Positions 43,401-50,331 of a stretch of DNA of 64,000 bases are shown in pieces (positions within the stretch are counted from its first letter, which is position 1; each line of letters starts with the position of its first letter). The DNA is taken from NCBI RefSeq assembly GCF_010500955.1, contig NZ_QVMJ01000003.1, forward strand, positions 307,542 through 371,541. Reading direction: 5' to 3'. The stretch comes from Bacteroides sp. 519. Lineage in GTDB: Bacteria > Bacteroidota > Bacteroidia > Bacteroidales > Bacteroidaceae. Position numbers and translations under genes: made by a program. Under the pieces are notes generated by a model, which had not been told where the DNA came from, ran no database searches, and saw only the letters and a program-made list of their open reading frames with translations.

Positions 43401-44645
43401 AAATCCGGGCATCTGAGTGTAATATGTAAACTGACCTGTTTGCCTGTTTTTTACTCCTAATCCATAGCTTCCTATTCCCAGCCATAACAGTCCTTCATCG
43501 TCCAGCAGGATGCTGCGAACAGAAGTTGTTTTCAGCATTCTTTTTACTTCCAGCAATTCATCCCAGTAAAAGTTTGCTTTCCGGGTATTGACATTGTTAA
43601 TGCCACCTCCAATCATGCCTACCCACATCAATCCCTGACGATCGCGCATAAGACTGGCCACTTCGTCACTGGCAATGGAACTATCTGATTCGGTAGGGTA
43701 AAAATTACTAAAGGTTTCGGTACCTTTATAATTATCGGCAAGTGGAAGCACACTTAATCCCTTACGAGTTCCAACCCATAGAGAATGGGTATTGATGTCT
43801 TCGGATAGGGTATAAATTATATCGTCTGAAATTCCTGTAGGATTATTTTCATTGTATCGGTAAGTAACCCAGGTAGTTTTATCGGGTTGGTAAGCATCTT
43901 GTAAAAGTACCAGTCCACCACCCCATGTACCTATCCAGATATTCTTTTGGCTATCCTGAAATATATAATGGGCAGAGTTTTGGCCGTTGGCGCTGTTTAG
44001 CCTTGGATACCGGAAGTATTTATTTGTTTTACGTTCATAACGATAGAGCCCTTCGTCCCATGTGCCAATCCAAATATCTCCCCGATCATCTTCGAGTAGC
44101 GATTTGACAGTGGTTTTAGGGAGTATGTTCCCTGTGTTGCTTTGCTCATGGCTTAAAAAATCATCTTTATCTTCGTCGTATTCATACAATCCCCAATCTG
44201 TTGCAAAAAGAATCCGTTCGTCGCTGGTAACCAGTATTTGCGGAATACTATTGCCATTCATTGCCGGATTATCAATTTTGCGTATGATACCTGTTTTCTT
44301 ATCTAAAACATTGAGGCCACTGTAAGTACCAATCCAAAGGCGGTGCTTTGTGTCTTCGGCTACACAAAAAACATTGTTATTGGTTATCAGATCGGGATGG
44401 AAAAGGTTAGACTTATAGGTGGTAATTGAATAACCATCGTACTGAAATAATCCGTTGCGGCTACATATCCAAATATAGCCATCGCGATCTTGATAAACAG
44501 ACTGTATGTCTTTATTGGGCAGATCACTAAGGATAGAGGAAGATTTAAATATTAAAGAGCCAGGATTAACAATTTCGTTTGCCTGGCACAGAGATACGGA
44601 TAAAAGTAAAACCAAATGAATAAGACGCCTGATTCTAGTTTTCAT
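40485..44645 (-). CDS. Hybrid two-component system sensor/regulator (HTCS)
   Basis: 1386 residues. Signal MKTRIRRLIHLVLLLSVSLCQA; periplasmic two-bladed propeller sensor (Reg_prop repeats such as IWIGTWGGGL, LWVGTRKGL, residues 35-690); Y_Y_Y domain (about 700-790); one transmembrane helix (about 800-820); HisKA with phospho-acceptor His in NITHELLTPL (about His877); HATPase_c (NLLSNASKYNRSGG, VKDNGPGIS, GTGIGLSLV); receiver with Asp in VSDVMMPQMDG (about Asp1184); C-terminal AraC-type HTH (LLNELHMSKSTFFRKLKSLTG ... ELAYAVGYNDPRYFSSSFKKEFGMQPSEY). All phosphorelay motifs look intact. It should bind an oligosaccharide in the periplasm and activate the neighbouring SusC-led operon. Confidence 0.95.
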   Translation of the reverse strand: MKTRIRRLIHLVLLLSVSLCQANEIVNPGSLIFKSSSILSDLPNKDIQSVYQDRDGYIWICSRNGLFQYDGYSITTYKSNLFHPDLITNNNVFCVAEDTKHRLWIGTYSGLNVLDKKTGIIRKIDNPAMNGNSIPQILVTSDERILFATDWGLYEYDEDKDDFLSHEQSNTGNILPKTTVKSLLEDDRGDIWIGTWDEGLYRYERKTNKYFRYPRLNSANGQNSAHYIFQDSQKNIWIGTWGGGLVLLQDAYQPDKTTWVTYRYNENNPTGISDDIIYTLSEDINTHSLWVGTRKGLSVLPLADNYKGTETFSNFYPTESDSSIASDEVASLMRDRQGLMWVGMIGGGINNVNTRKANFYWDELLEVKRMLKTTSVRSILLDDEGLLWLGIGSYGLGVKNRQTGQFTYYTQMPGFESYKSISTVTSIMQHSVTGHIWFAVYDGGVFEVNKQAPTAERVKNHLPQNASWLPGNCVFHIYEDSGHNLWFATRNGMSMHKANGETVRFDNLQVGNNLMKNIHTMYLTEGINGDMWAASNTHGVLRLQRDEADNYTVSYYSTNNGKLNSIYADCIYKDNKGRIWVGTGGSGLSLYDETSDSFIPVHAKWNLPGDAIVSIQSDKDNNLWLGTNAGLIKLIIGDDSELVSFRLYTKVDGLQDNIFIRCALATATDGEMFFGGHKGYNSFYPQKQQEQLSSTSITVTDIKIFNQSWSNLPLKERMDVSALSPSFANEICLDHWHNNFNIEFSALEYANPDKNQYAYKLTGFESDWQYTGGSKHFAYYNNLKPGVYTFNLKSSNANGIWNEDTLQMKVTILPPPWKTWWAYTLYLLFTCALAYYIYRIIRNRIGLRNALHLREMEQAKSEEVNHAKLQFFTNITHELLTPLTIISASVDELKRIAPTYKDQYRVMSNNINRLIRLLQQILEFRKAETGNLKLRVAHGDLAQFISRGLDSFRPLMKKKDIQFSISCQPEVFNAYFDSDKIDKILYNLLSNASKYNRSGGMVTVELTKDETGMARLVVKDNGPGISAEAQKNLFERFYEGDYRKFKTIGTGIGLSLVRDLVKLHHGTIAVESEEGKGTVFTINLPYLRSSYPEEEVENLLTDDVKTELSETAFTEEDFDDEMDEKQETESTHTLPALLIVEDNEELLLLMTKLLNTDYIVHTATNGIEGIDVVEREDIDLIVSDVMMPQMDGIEFCKYIKNKLETSHIPLILLTAKNKEEDRVEAYNSGADAFISKPFNLSVLHARITNLLRSRKRMGKDFKNQLVFEAKELNYTSVDEEFLQQAIDCITLHLDDPDFDQEQLLNELHMSKSTFFRKLKSLTGLSYVSFNRNIRMKAACRIMEEKKNIRISELAYAVGYNDPRYFSSSFKKEFGMQPSEYMERFTS

Positions 44646-44714
44646 AGCAATTGTCTATATTTATGATGCCTCGGTAAGACATCACAAATATAGATAAATA
44701 CTTCCGAAAACAGG

Positions 44715-45884
44715 CTATCTTTCTTCATTTTTAATCCATGTAGCCTTTTTCCACAACCATTCTAACGGGCCTTGACGATGTGAACGAATCCACCAACGAC
44801 AAAATAAGAATTGAAGAAAGAACACAGCAACACCCATCAGGAAGCATGCTGTAATGCCAGTGTACTGATAAAGCCCCAGCCCCCAGTTATAAAACAAGAA
44901 TCCCCCGATTAAAGACTGCGACAGGTAGTTTGTTAAACTCATGCGACCATAAGGTGCCAACTGATGAAGTACACTTTTGAATCGTGTAAGGTAATAAACA
45001 AGTATTATGCCAGCAAACAGTATCCCTGTAAAGGCAATGTTCGAGAGCGACTTTAGTATAAGGGTAGAAGGTACAAGCAATGCTTCACGGTTTACAAAGT
45101 CGGGCAGTATAGCTATTAAACCATAAATGGGAAAGAAGGCTAAGGTAGATGTAATAAACACATTGACCCAGAGTTTTATATTCTTTTCCGAATAAAGGAA
45201 TAAACTACTGCGACCTATTAGCATGCCTATCATAAATAATCCTGCTGTTTGGGTAACCCGTCCATGTAATATCATCCAGCCCATATTGGCAACATTGCCT
45301 GTCCATATAGCGGTTTTGCACATTTCGAGAAACGAACCTTCTTTCTGTGCTATGTTAACCAACTCCCAGTATGGCCCATCGAACTCGGCATTCATGGTGA
45401 ATTGAGGGTTAATGAGTGCGTAAATTAGCTGTATCCATTCAAGCGGTTGCAGTAAAAGAACAACAGCAATCAGTGCCACTGTACGGGTAGATAGCCGGCA
45501 AACTGCAATCAGTACATAACCAATCAACGCATAGAGCACCAATATTTCGCCGGGAAATAAAGTTGAGTTTATACAGGCTATAAAGAATAGTAATACCAAC
45601 CGCCAGGCAAACCGACCACGAAAATCTTTTTCTTTTTGTTTTTGTGAGTTATCCTGAATAAAAAAGCTGAACCCAAAAAGCAAAGCAAAGATACAGTAGG
45701 CTTTGCCCGAAAAAGCAAAGAACACACTGTCCCAGATTACCTTGTCGGTAAACTGTAAGAAATTGCAGGTTTCTTCGGGGAAGCTATTGAGACTAAACCG
45801 CTCAATGAAATGAATCAGGGTAATCCCCATTACGGCAAAGCCACGTAATACGTCTGCTATCTCTATACGATTAGTAGTGTGCAT
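44715..45884 (-). CDS. DUF418 family membrane protein
   Basis: 389 residues with about ten hydrophobic segments. Starts MHTTNRIEIADVLRGFAVMGITLIHFIERF (the RGFA.MGI.. motif) and has the DUF418 C-terminal block LAPYGRMSLTNYLSQSLIGGFLFYNWGLGLY ... QFLFCRWWIRSHRQGPLEWLWKKAT. Inner-membrane, distantly like acyltransferase-3 proteins; reaction unknown. It lies 70 bp upstream of the HTCS gene on the same strand. Confidence 0.85.
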   Translation of the reverse strand: MHTTNRIEIADVLRGFAVMGITLIHFIERFSLNSFPEETCNFLQFTDKVIWDSVFFAFSGKAYCIFALLFGFSFFIQDNSQKQKEKDFRGRFAWRLVLLFFIACINSTLFPGEILVLYALIGYVLIAVCRLSTRTVALIAVVLLLQPLEWIQLIYALINPQFTMNAEFDGPYWELVNIAQKEGSFLEMCKTAIWTGNVANMGWMILHGRVTQTAGLFMIGMLIGRSSLFLYSEKNIKLWVNVFITSTLAFFPIYGLIAILPDFVNREALLVPSTLILKSLSNIAFTGILFAGIILVYYLTRFKSVLHQLAPYGRMSLTNYLSQSLIGGFLFYNWGLGLYQYTGITACFLMGVAVFFLQFLFCRWWIRSHRQGPLEWLWKKATWIKNEER

Positions 45885-46071
45885 ACTTTCTTAGATTTTA
45901 AATGTTAGCGTTTTATTTGTGCCGCAAATTTATGATAAAACAGGTGCGTAATCTAAGAAAAATGGGTCAATAAGTGGTGAAAAGAGGTATATAGTGATTT
46001 TTGCACACTTAGTTGAATAAAATAAGAATAACTGTGCAAATATTACTGAACCAAAGTATCTTTAAAACAAG

Positions 46072-46116
46072 AAACAAAAAAGCGACAAACCGAAGAAATC
46101 TTCAATTTGTCGCTTT
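46072..46116 (-). terminator. Intrinsic terminator after tRNA-Leu
   Basis: Reverse strand: perfect 11-bp stem AAAGCGACAAA / TTTGTCGCTTT with a 16-nt loop, followed by TTTGTTTC. It starts 3 bp after the tRNA 3' end. Downstream of it (45,885-46,071) I see only AT-rich DNA. Confidence 0.88.
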
Positions 46117-46119
46117 AAG

Positions 46120-46201
46120 TGCGGCTGAAGGGACTCGAACCCCCACGTCTCACGACACTAGATCCTAAGTCTAGCGCGGCTACCAATTACGCCACAGCCG
46201 C
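46120..46201 (-). tRNA. tRNA-Leu (UAG anticodon)
   Basis: 82 nt beginning GCGGCTGTGGCGTAATTGG. Seven-pair acceptor stem GCGGCTG/CAGCCGC with discriminator A, anticodon stem CTAGA/TCTAG around CTTAGGA (anticodon TAG), long variable arm TGTCGTGAGACGT typical of class II tRNAs, and T-arm GGGGGTTCGAGTCCCT. CCA not encoded. Confidence 0.95.
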
Positions 46202-46222
46202 GTCGCTTTTGGTTTTGCGATG

Positions 46223-46253
46223 CAAAGATATGATCTTTTTTTGGTTACACAAA
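46223..46253 (-). promoter_or_regulatory. Consensus promoter of tRNA-Leu
   Basis: Reverse strand TTTG (46,253-46,250), exactly 19 bp, then TATCTTTG (46,230-46,223), 22 bp before the tRNA. Same geometry as the tRNA-Glu promoter. Confidence 0.83.
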
Positions 46254-46290
46254 CTATTTTTGGCAGAAAGTTTAAATAATATAATATTCC

Positions 46291-47463
46291 TTAGTTAAAT
46301 TCAATATCAACAATGCCCGAATCGTCCTCCTTGAGTTGTATAGAAGGGTGTTTCTTATAAGTTGTATTCTTATAAGTTTTTTCTCCGGCTTTGTTATACT
46401 GCTGAACATTTACCAGTCGACCGGTTTCGTCTAGCAGCATGAGAAGTTTAATTTTACCATCTTCGTATTGTTTTTCTTGAATGGCTTCGCCGTGGCGGTA
46501 AAGTGTTTCTTTCCACAATATGCCTTTGTGATACACTTTATGTACACCGTGAGGCTTGTCGTCCTGATAATCGCCCTCGTTTTCAATGGTGTTGGGGCTT
46601 TCGTCGTAATAGGTAGACTTGCCGTTGCGCTTACCGTTGGCATATTCTACTATCGATTTTACAATGTTTCCTTTATAGTAACTCTTTTCCTGACCATGGC
46701 GTTTGTCGTTCAGGTAAGTTATTTCTTGCTTAATGTCACCGTTTTCCTGGGCAAAGATCCATTTACCTATTTTCTCTCCGTTTTTGTTGTACGTTCCTTT
46801 TTCTCTGATGTTCCCGTTTGCATAATGTATGCTGTAGTCGCCAACCTGCTGTCCGTGTTCGTAGTGCGAGGTAGTGGTTTGTCCCTGGCTATCCATCTCG
46901 AAATGCTTTCCGTGATATTTTCCGTGGGCATACCCCTTACTTGCTATTAAAATGCCCTCATTATTATACCTCACACGGTTTCCGTGTATTTTGCCTTCGT
47001 TATCGTACGAGAATTCTTCGCTAACCTTGCCATTGGCGTGGTGCGAAATACGATGTACGGATGTTCCATTCTTATACGTATGCCGGGTTTCAACGTATCC
47101 ATCGCTGTAATAACAGTAGTCGCCATCGGGTCTTCCGTTTTTATATGTTCCTTTCTCGGCCAACGAGTTGTATCGGTATTCTTCCCAATCGCCATTAACA
47201 ATACCTTTGGTAAAGTTACCAATGTTGTACTTTACCCGGTTTACTACAATATGATAGGTTCCGTTTAAGGGCTTCCCGGTTTCGACTTCGGAATACTGGC
47301 TGATGTAATTACCGAGCTCCAGTACACGGATGGTTATTATATCCGGCAATTCCTGATCTTTCTTTATCAGAAAACCTTTGTAATCTCCACCTTCCATTTG
47401 TGCATAAGCAGAAAACAGATTCATGGAAATAAAGAACGCAATAAAGTATAGTTTAATTTTCAT
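46291..47463 (-). CDS. Exported MORN-repeat (YwqK-like) protein
   Basis: 390 residues. Signal peptide MKIKLYFIAFFISMNLFSAYA. From residue 85 to about 340 it consists of roughly eleven MORN_2-type repeats of about 22 residues (NGDWEEYRYNSLAEKGTYKNGRPDGDYCYY; IGKWIFAQENGDIKQEITYLND), giving a long beta-sheet. Proteins of this kind are annotated as 'YwqK family antitoxin' in Bacteroidota but their job is unknown. It begins 2 bp after the zinc-ribbon gene, so they form an operon; both appear to face the periplasm. Confidence 0.78.
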   Translation of the reverse strand: MKIKLYFIAFFISMNLFSAYAQMEGGDYKGFLIKKDQELPDIITIRVLELGNYISQYSEVETGKPLNGTYHIVVNRVKYNIGNFTKGIVNGDWEEYRYNSLAEKGTYKNGRPDGDYCYYSDGYVETRHTYKNGTSVHRISHHANGKVSEEFSYDNEGKIHGNRVRYNNEGILIASKGYAHGKYHGKHFEMDSQGQTTTSHYEHGQQVGDYSIHYANGNIREKGTYNKNGEKIGKWIFAQENGDIKQEITYLNDKRHGQEKSYYKGNIVKSIVEYANGKRNGKSTYYDESPNTIENEGDYQDDKPHGVHKVYHKGILWKETLYRHGEAIQEKQYEDGKIKLLMLLDETGRLVNVQQYNKAGEKTYKNTTYKKHPSIQLKEDDSGIVDIEFN

Positions 47464-47465
47464 GT

Positions 47466-48659
47466 TTATAGCTTAATTTGTTTGTAACCGTTGTTTGTTT
47501 GAATTATAAAGCCATTATTAATGCAGATAGCATGTTTTATGGTGGTTTCGGCACCAAGTTGTTCCAAATAGATTTGCTCTCCTTTGCTGTTGAGTAGTTC
47601 TATCATCAATGGTGCATCTTGGGCTAATGTTGCTTTATAGCTGATTAGAATAAAATTTTTGTTGTTATGCAATACAGAAGGCGAGAAACAAATCCGCTCG
47701 GCCGTAATGGGTTCGAGTGAGGTTATCCGGTATTTATCCAGTTGTTTGGTGTCGCGGGCAGTAAGTTTAAGCAACTTGTTTTCGGGACCACCGTTATTAA
47801 ATAAATAGGTTACCCGCATAAGCTGTGCTACATTGCTCGACTCGTTGTTTTCTGTATTCAGAAACAGGTAATAGTTTTCTTGGCGTGCATGGGGAAGAAG
47901 CGTTTTCGATTCTCCGGTGGCAACATACCTGAAGGCTTTTTCGGTATAAAGCATATCTGCTGCCGGAAAGTAAAAGAATTCTTTTCCCAGATTGGTATTC
48001 AGCCGAAAACCTTCGCCATTTTGCTCCTTAACAAAAGCTACCGACGAGAAACCGGCGTTCAGGGCTGGTTTGCCGGCTGCAATACCGGGTGTAACATCTA
48101 CCAACATACAGCTATCGGTATGTATTGTGTAGATATGGTTTGAGTTTACAATAACATAATGGGTACTATCCGATCGGAACCATCTGTAATCAATGTTGGT
48201 TATCGGTGGGGTAACCTGCAACTTTGTTTCTTTCAATACTTTATCTGTATCAGCATCCCGGTAAACCGAATAAAATCCCTGACCATCTTTACCCGATAGC
48301 GCATTTTTGAGTTCAAGGCTAAGAATAAATCCTTGTCCGTTAACTGCTAAAGGAACCGAAAACAGCTCCTTGTTAACTACGGTGATTGCAGCGTTGTTTT
48401 CGACAAAAACAACCCTTATCAGCACATACAATAACGCAAACGCCACAATAGGTATCAATACCCATTTGCGTTTTACGGGATAGGGTGTGGTGGTTGTATC
48501 GGGTGTGGTTGGGCGATAGTTTACATTTACATTGATGTCGTCGTTATCAAGAAAAAACTTTGTATCACACCTGTCGCACTGGTAACGGTCTTTGTCTATC
48601 TCTTTAGGGCTTGTACTTCCGCATTGCGGACATTGTATCACCTTAATTTGTTTTGCCAT
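47466..48659 (-). CDS. Zinc-ribbon membrane protein with large extracytoplasmic domain
   Basis: 397 residues. Two CxxC knuckles at the N-terminus (IQCPQCGSTSPKEIDKDRYQCDRCDTKFF) form a zinc ribbon in the cytoplasm; a transmembrane helix follows (VLIPIVAFALLYVLIRVVFV, about residues 67-86); the remaining about 310 residues lie outside and look like a beta-propeller-type fold with strands such as HYVIVNSNHIYTIHT. No known function. Co-transcribed with the MORN protein, suggesting the two act together at the envelope. Confidence 0.7.
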   Translation of the reverse strand: MAKQIKVIQCPQCGSTSPKEIDKDRYQCDRCDTKFFLDNDDINVNVNYRPTTPDTTTTPYPVKRKWVLIPIVAFALLYVLIRVVFVENNAAITVVNKELFSVPLAVNGQGFILSLELKNALSGKDGQGFYSVYRDADTDKVLKETKLQVTPPITNIDYRWFRSDSTHYVIVNSNHIYTIHTDSCMLVDVTPGIAAGKPALNAGFSSVAFVKEQNGEGFRLNTNLGKEFFYFPAADMLYTEKAFRYVATGESKTLLPHARQENYYLFLNTENNESSNVAQLMRVTYLFNNGGPENKLLKLTARDTKQLDKYRITSLEPITAERICFSPSVLHNNKNFILISYKATLAQDAPLMIELLNSKGEQIYLEQLGAETTIKHAICINNGFIIQTNNGYKQIKL

Positions 48660-48827
48660 AAATAAGCTTTTGAATATTTAAGCTTTATGTGTTTTAAGCT
48701 AAGGTGCGAAATTACAATTAACTTTGTATTTACCAAAAAACACAGTTGATTCTTATTGCATAAATTATACCTTTCTTTTGGAATTGAATAATTATATCAT
48801 CATCTTTGCACTGGCATTTGTTTATAA

Positions 48828-48933
48828 ACACCCGGATGTACAAGTATCGAACACCCGGGTGTTCATGGTCTGTACACCCGGATGTTCAATACTGTTACAC
48901 CCGGGTGTTCACGCGTTGTACACCCGGGTGTTC
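48828..48933. repeat. Array D: ACACCCGGGTGTTC x5, 23-bp pitch
   Basis: Units start at 48,828, 48,851, 48,874, 48,897 and 48,920, exactly 23 bp apart. Three have the perfect palindrome ACACCCGGGTGT, two the ACACCCGGATGT variant. Spacers of about 9 bp are unrelated (atggtctgt, aatactgtt, acgcgttgt). It fills the space in front of the orphan gene at 49,014, opposite the zinc-ribbon gene's start. The remaining flanks (48,660-48,827) are AT-rich with nothing I recognise. Confidence 0.93.
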
Positions 48934-49013
48934 CAAAACAAATGCTAGTGCATTGCAAAGCAAGATGTACTACAATACACAATAAGACGTACTATATTTG
49001 AACATACATAACA

Positions 49014-49433
49014 ATGGAACAAACAAAAAAGAAGAACGGAATAGCTGCGGTTATCATTGGGGTTATATTATCTTATTTACTATCTACTTTCTTCTTCAAA
49101 ACATCGGTAGAAGAGAAACTAGCTAAGTGGGCAACCAACATAAACAAAACGTGCCCCACGATGGTAGATGAATTTACTCAGATAGATAGTGTAGCGGTTC
49201 CCAAAGGCAGTCGCACGATTAAGTATTATTATAGCATTTCGAACATTGATGAAGAAAACCTGGACTTGGATATAGCATACACCGAAATGCGTGAAGTACT
49301 GCTAAATGGCATTAAAACTTCTTCGGAATTGAAGATATTAAAGGATAATGATGTTACTTTCGACTATCTGTATTTTAATAAAAACAGGGAGAAACTGATG
49401 GAGATAAGTATTTCTCCTGCCGAATATAAATAA
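49014..49433 (+). CDS. Small membrane-anchored orphan protein
   Basis: 139 residues: a Lys-rich start MEQTKKKNG, one transmembrane helix (IAAVIIGVILSYLLSTFFF, residues 10-28) and a soluble domain with KWATNINKTCPTMVDEFTQIDSVAV and TIKYYYSISNI, likely outside. The 'CP.m.d..t..ds' pattern recalls small proteins annotated only as hypothetical. It follows array D at about 80 bp and ends at the heptad hairpin. Confidence 0.6.
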   Translation: MEQTKKKNGIAAVIIGVILSYLLSTFFFKTSVEEKLAKWATNINKTCPTMVDEFTQIDSVAVPKGSRTIKYYYSISNIDEENLDLDIAYTEMREVLLNGIKTSSELKILKDNDVTFDYLYFNKNREKLMEISISPAEYK

Positions 49434-49434
49434 T

Positions 49435-49550
49435 GTTTTGAGTAATGAGTAATGAGTAATGAGTTTTGAGTTTTACCATGCGGCATCGTTACTCAAAACT
49501 CATTACTCAAAACTCATTACTCATTACTCAAAACTCATTACTCAAAACTC
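49435..49550. repeat. Heptad hairpin element, GAGTAAT/GAGTTTT type, apex CCATGCGGCATCG
   Basis: Left arm 49,435-49,474 of GAGTAAT and GAGTTTT heptads, apex ACCATGCGGCATCG (49,475-49,488), right arm 49,489-49,550 of the complementary words ACTCAAA/ACTCATT. The apex is identical to that of the 40.4-kb element although the arm words differ. The right end supplies the GAG TTT TGA stop of the reverse-strand gene at 49,542. Confidence 0.88.
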
Positions 49551-50072
49551 ACCATACTCATCGTATTGCTTAATAAAATCGCTTTCTGCCTGAATTTCCA
49601 CCTCTTTATAATCCTCATCGTGGTTAAACCAACAAAGAAAATGTCCCAGATCGGTATAATGGAAAACATCTTTGTATGCCCATGTTGAATCTTTTATTCC
49701 GGGTTTATAGAACGATGTTTTAAGTGTATATTCACCATTGTTGCTAGTCAGCACACCGCGATAGGCTTGATACAAAGCAAAACTGATATCGGCCTGTGCC
49801 ACTTTGAAGATGTATTTATCGCGGAACTGTTGAACAACATTGTCCAATCCCTTGGTTACAAACAACAGGTTGTAATACCGATCGTTCATCATATTACGGG
49901 TTACTTTTCCGGTAGACGATGGGATTAAGGCTGCACTGTACAATTCAAAACTTTTTTCGTTGTAAGCTACCTGCCCAATGTAATATTCGGACGGGGTGTT
50001 ACTCTTTTCTTTTTCAACTAATTCCTTCATGTAGGTAATCGCTGCATCGAAGTTATTCTCAAGGATACTCAT
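49542..50072 (-). CDS. Unrecognised 176-aa cytoplasmic protein
   Basis: MSILENNFDAAITYMKELVEKEKSNTPSEYYIGQVAYNEK start; no signal or transmembrane segment; aromatic-rich second half (WAYKDVFHYTDLGHFLCWFNHDED). Its last residues GEF and stop codon are encoded at the edge of the heptad hairpin, so its natural C-terminus may have been altered. The 259 bp between its start and the SusC gene hold no clear promoter. No family recognised. Confidence 0.55.
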   Translation of the reverse strand: MSILENNFDAAITYMKELVEKEKSNTPSEYYIGQVAYNEKSFELYSAALIPSSTGKVTRNMMNDRYYNLLFVTKGLDNVVQQFRDKYIFKVAQADISFALYQAYRGVLTSNNGEYTLKTSFYKPGIKDSTWAYKDVFHYTDLGHFLCWFNHDEDYKEVEIQAESDFIKQYDEYGEF

Positions 50073-50331
50073 ATCGGGTTGTTTTAGGTTATTAATAGCA
50101 ATACAACAATTTAATGGTTGGTTTGGTTTTGATGTATATCACAACTTAAACACAACTGTTTGATTTACAGACAAATCCGAACGAAGTGAGAAAACTTTGA
50201 TGTAACCCTTTTCCGCATTTGTTGTAACATTGAAGCCCCTTTGCGCTTCGTATTCTTTTCGTCTTCTTCTACTTTCGTGCATCGGCTTTTCTTGAGCCGG
50301 CGAGAGTTATTAACAGTTAAACTTCAATTTA

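Noticed and set aside
48828-48933. Palindromic repeats resembling a CRISPR array
   Set aside because: The 14-bp repeat and 9-bp spacers are too short, and there are no cas genes; a fixed-pitch palindrome array is the better description.
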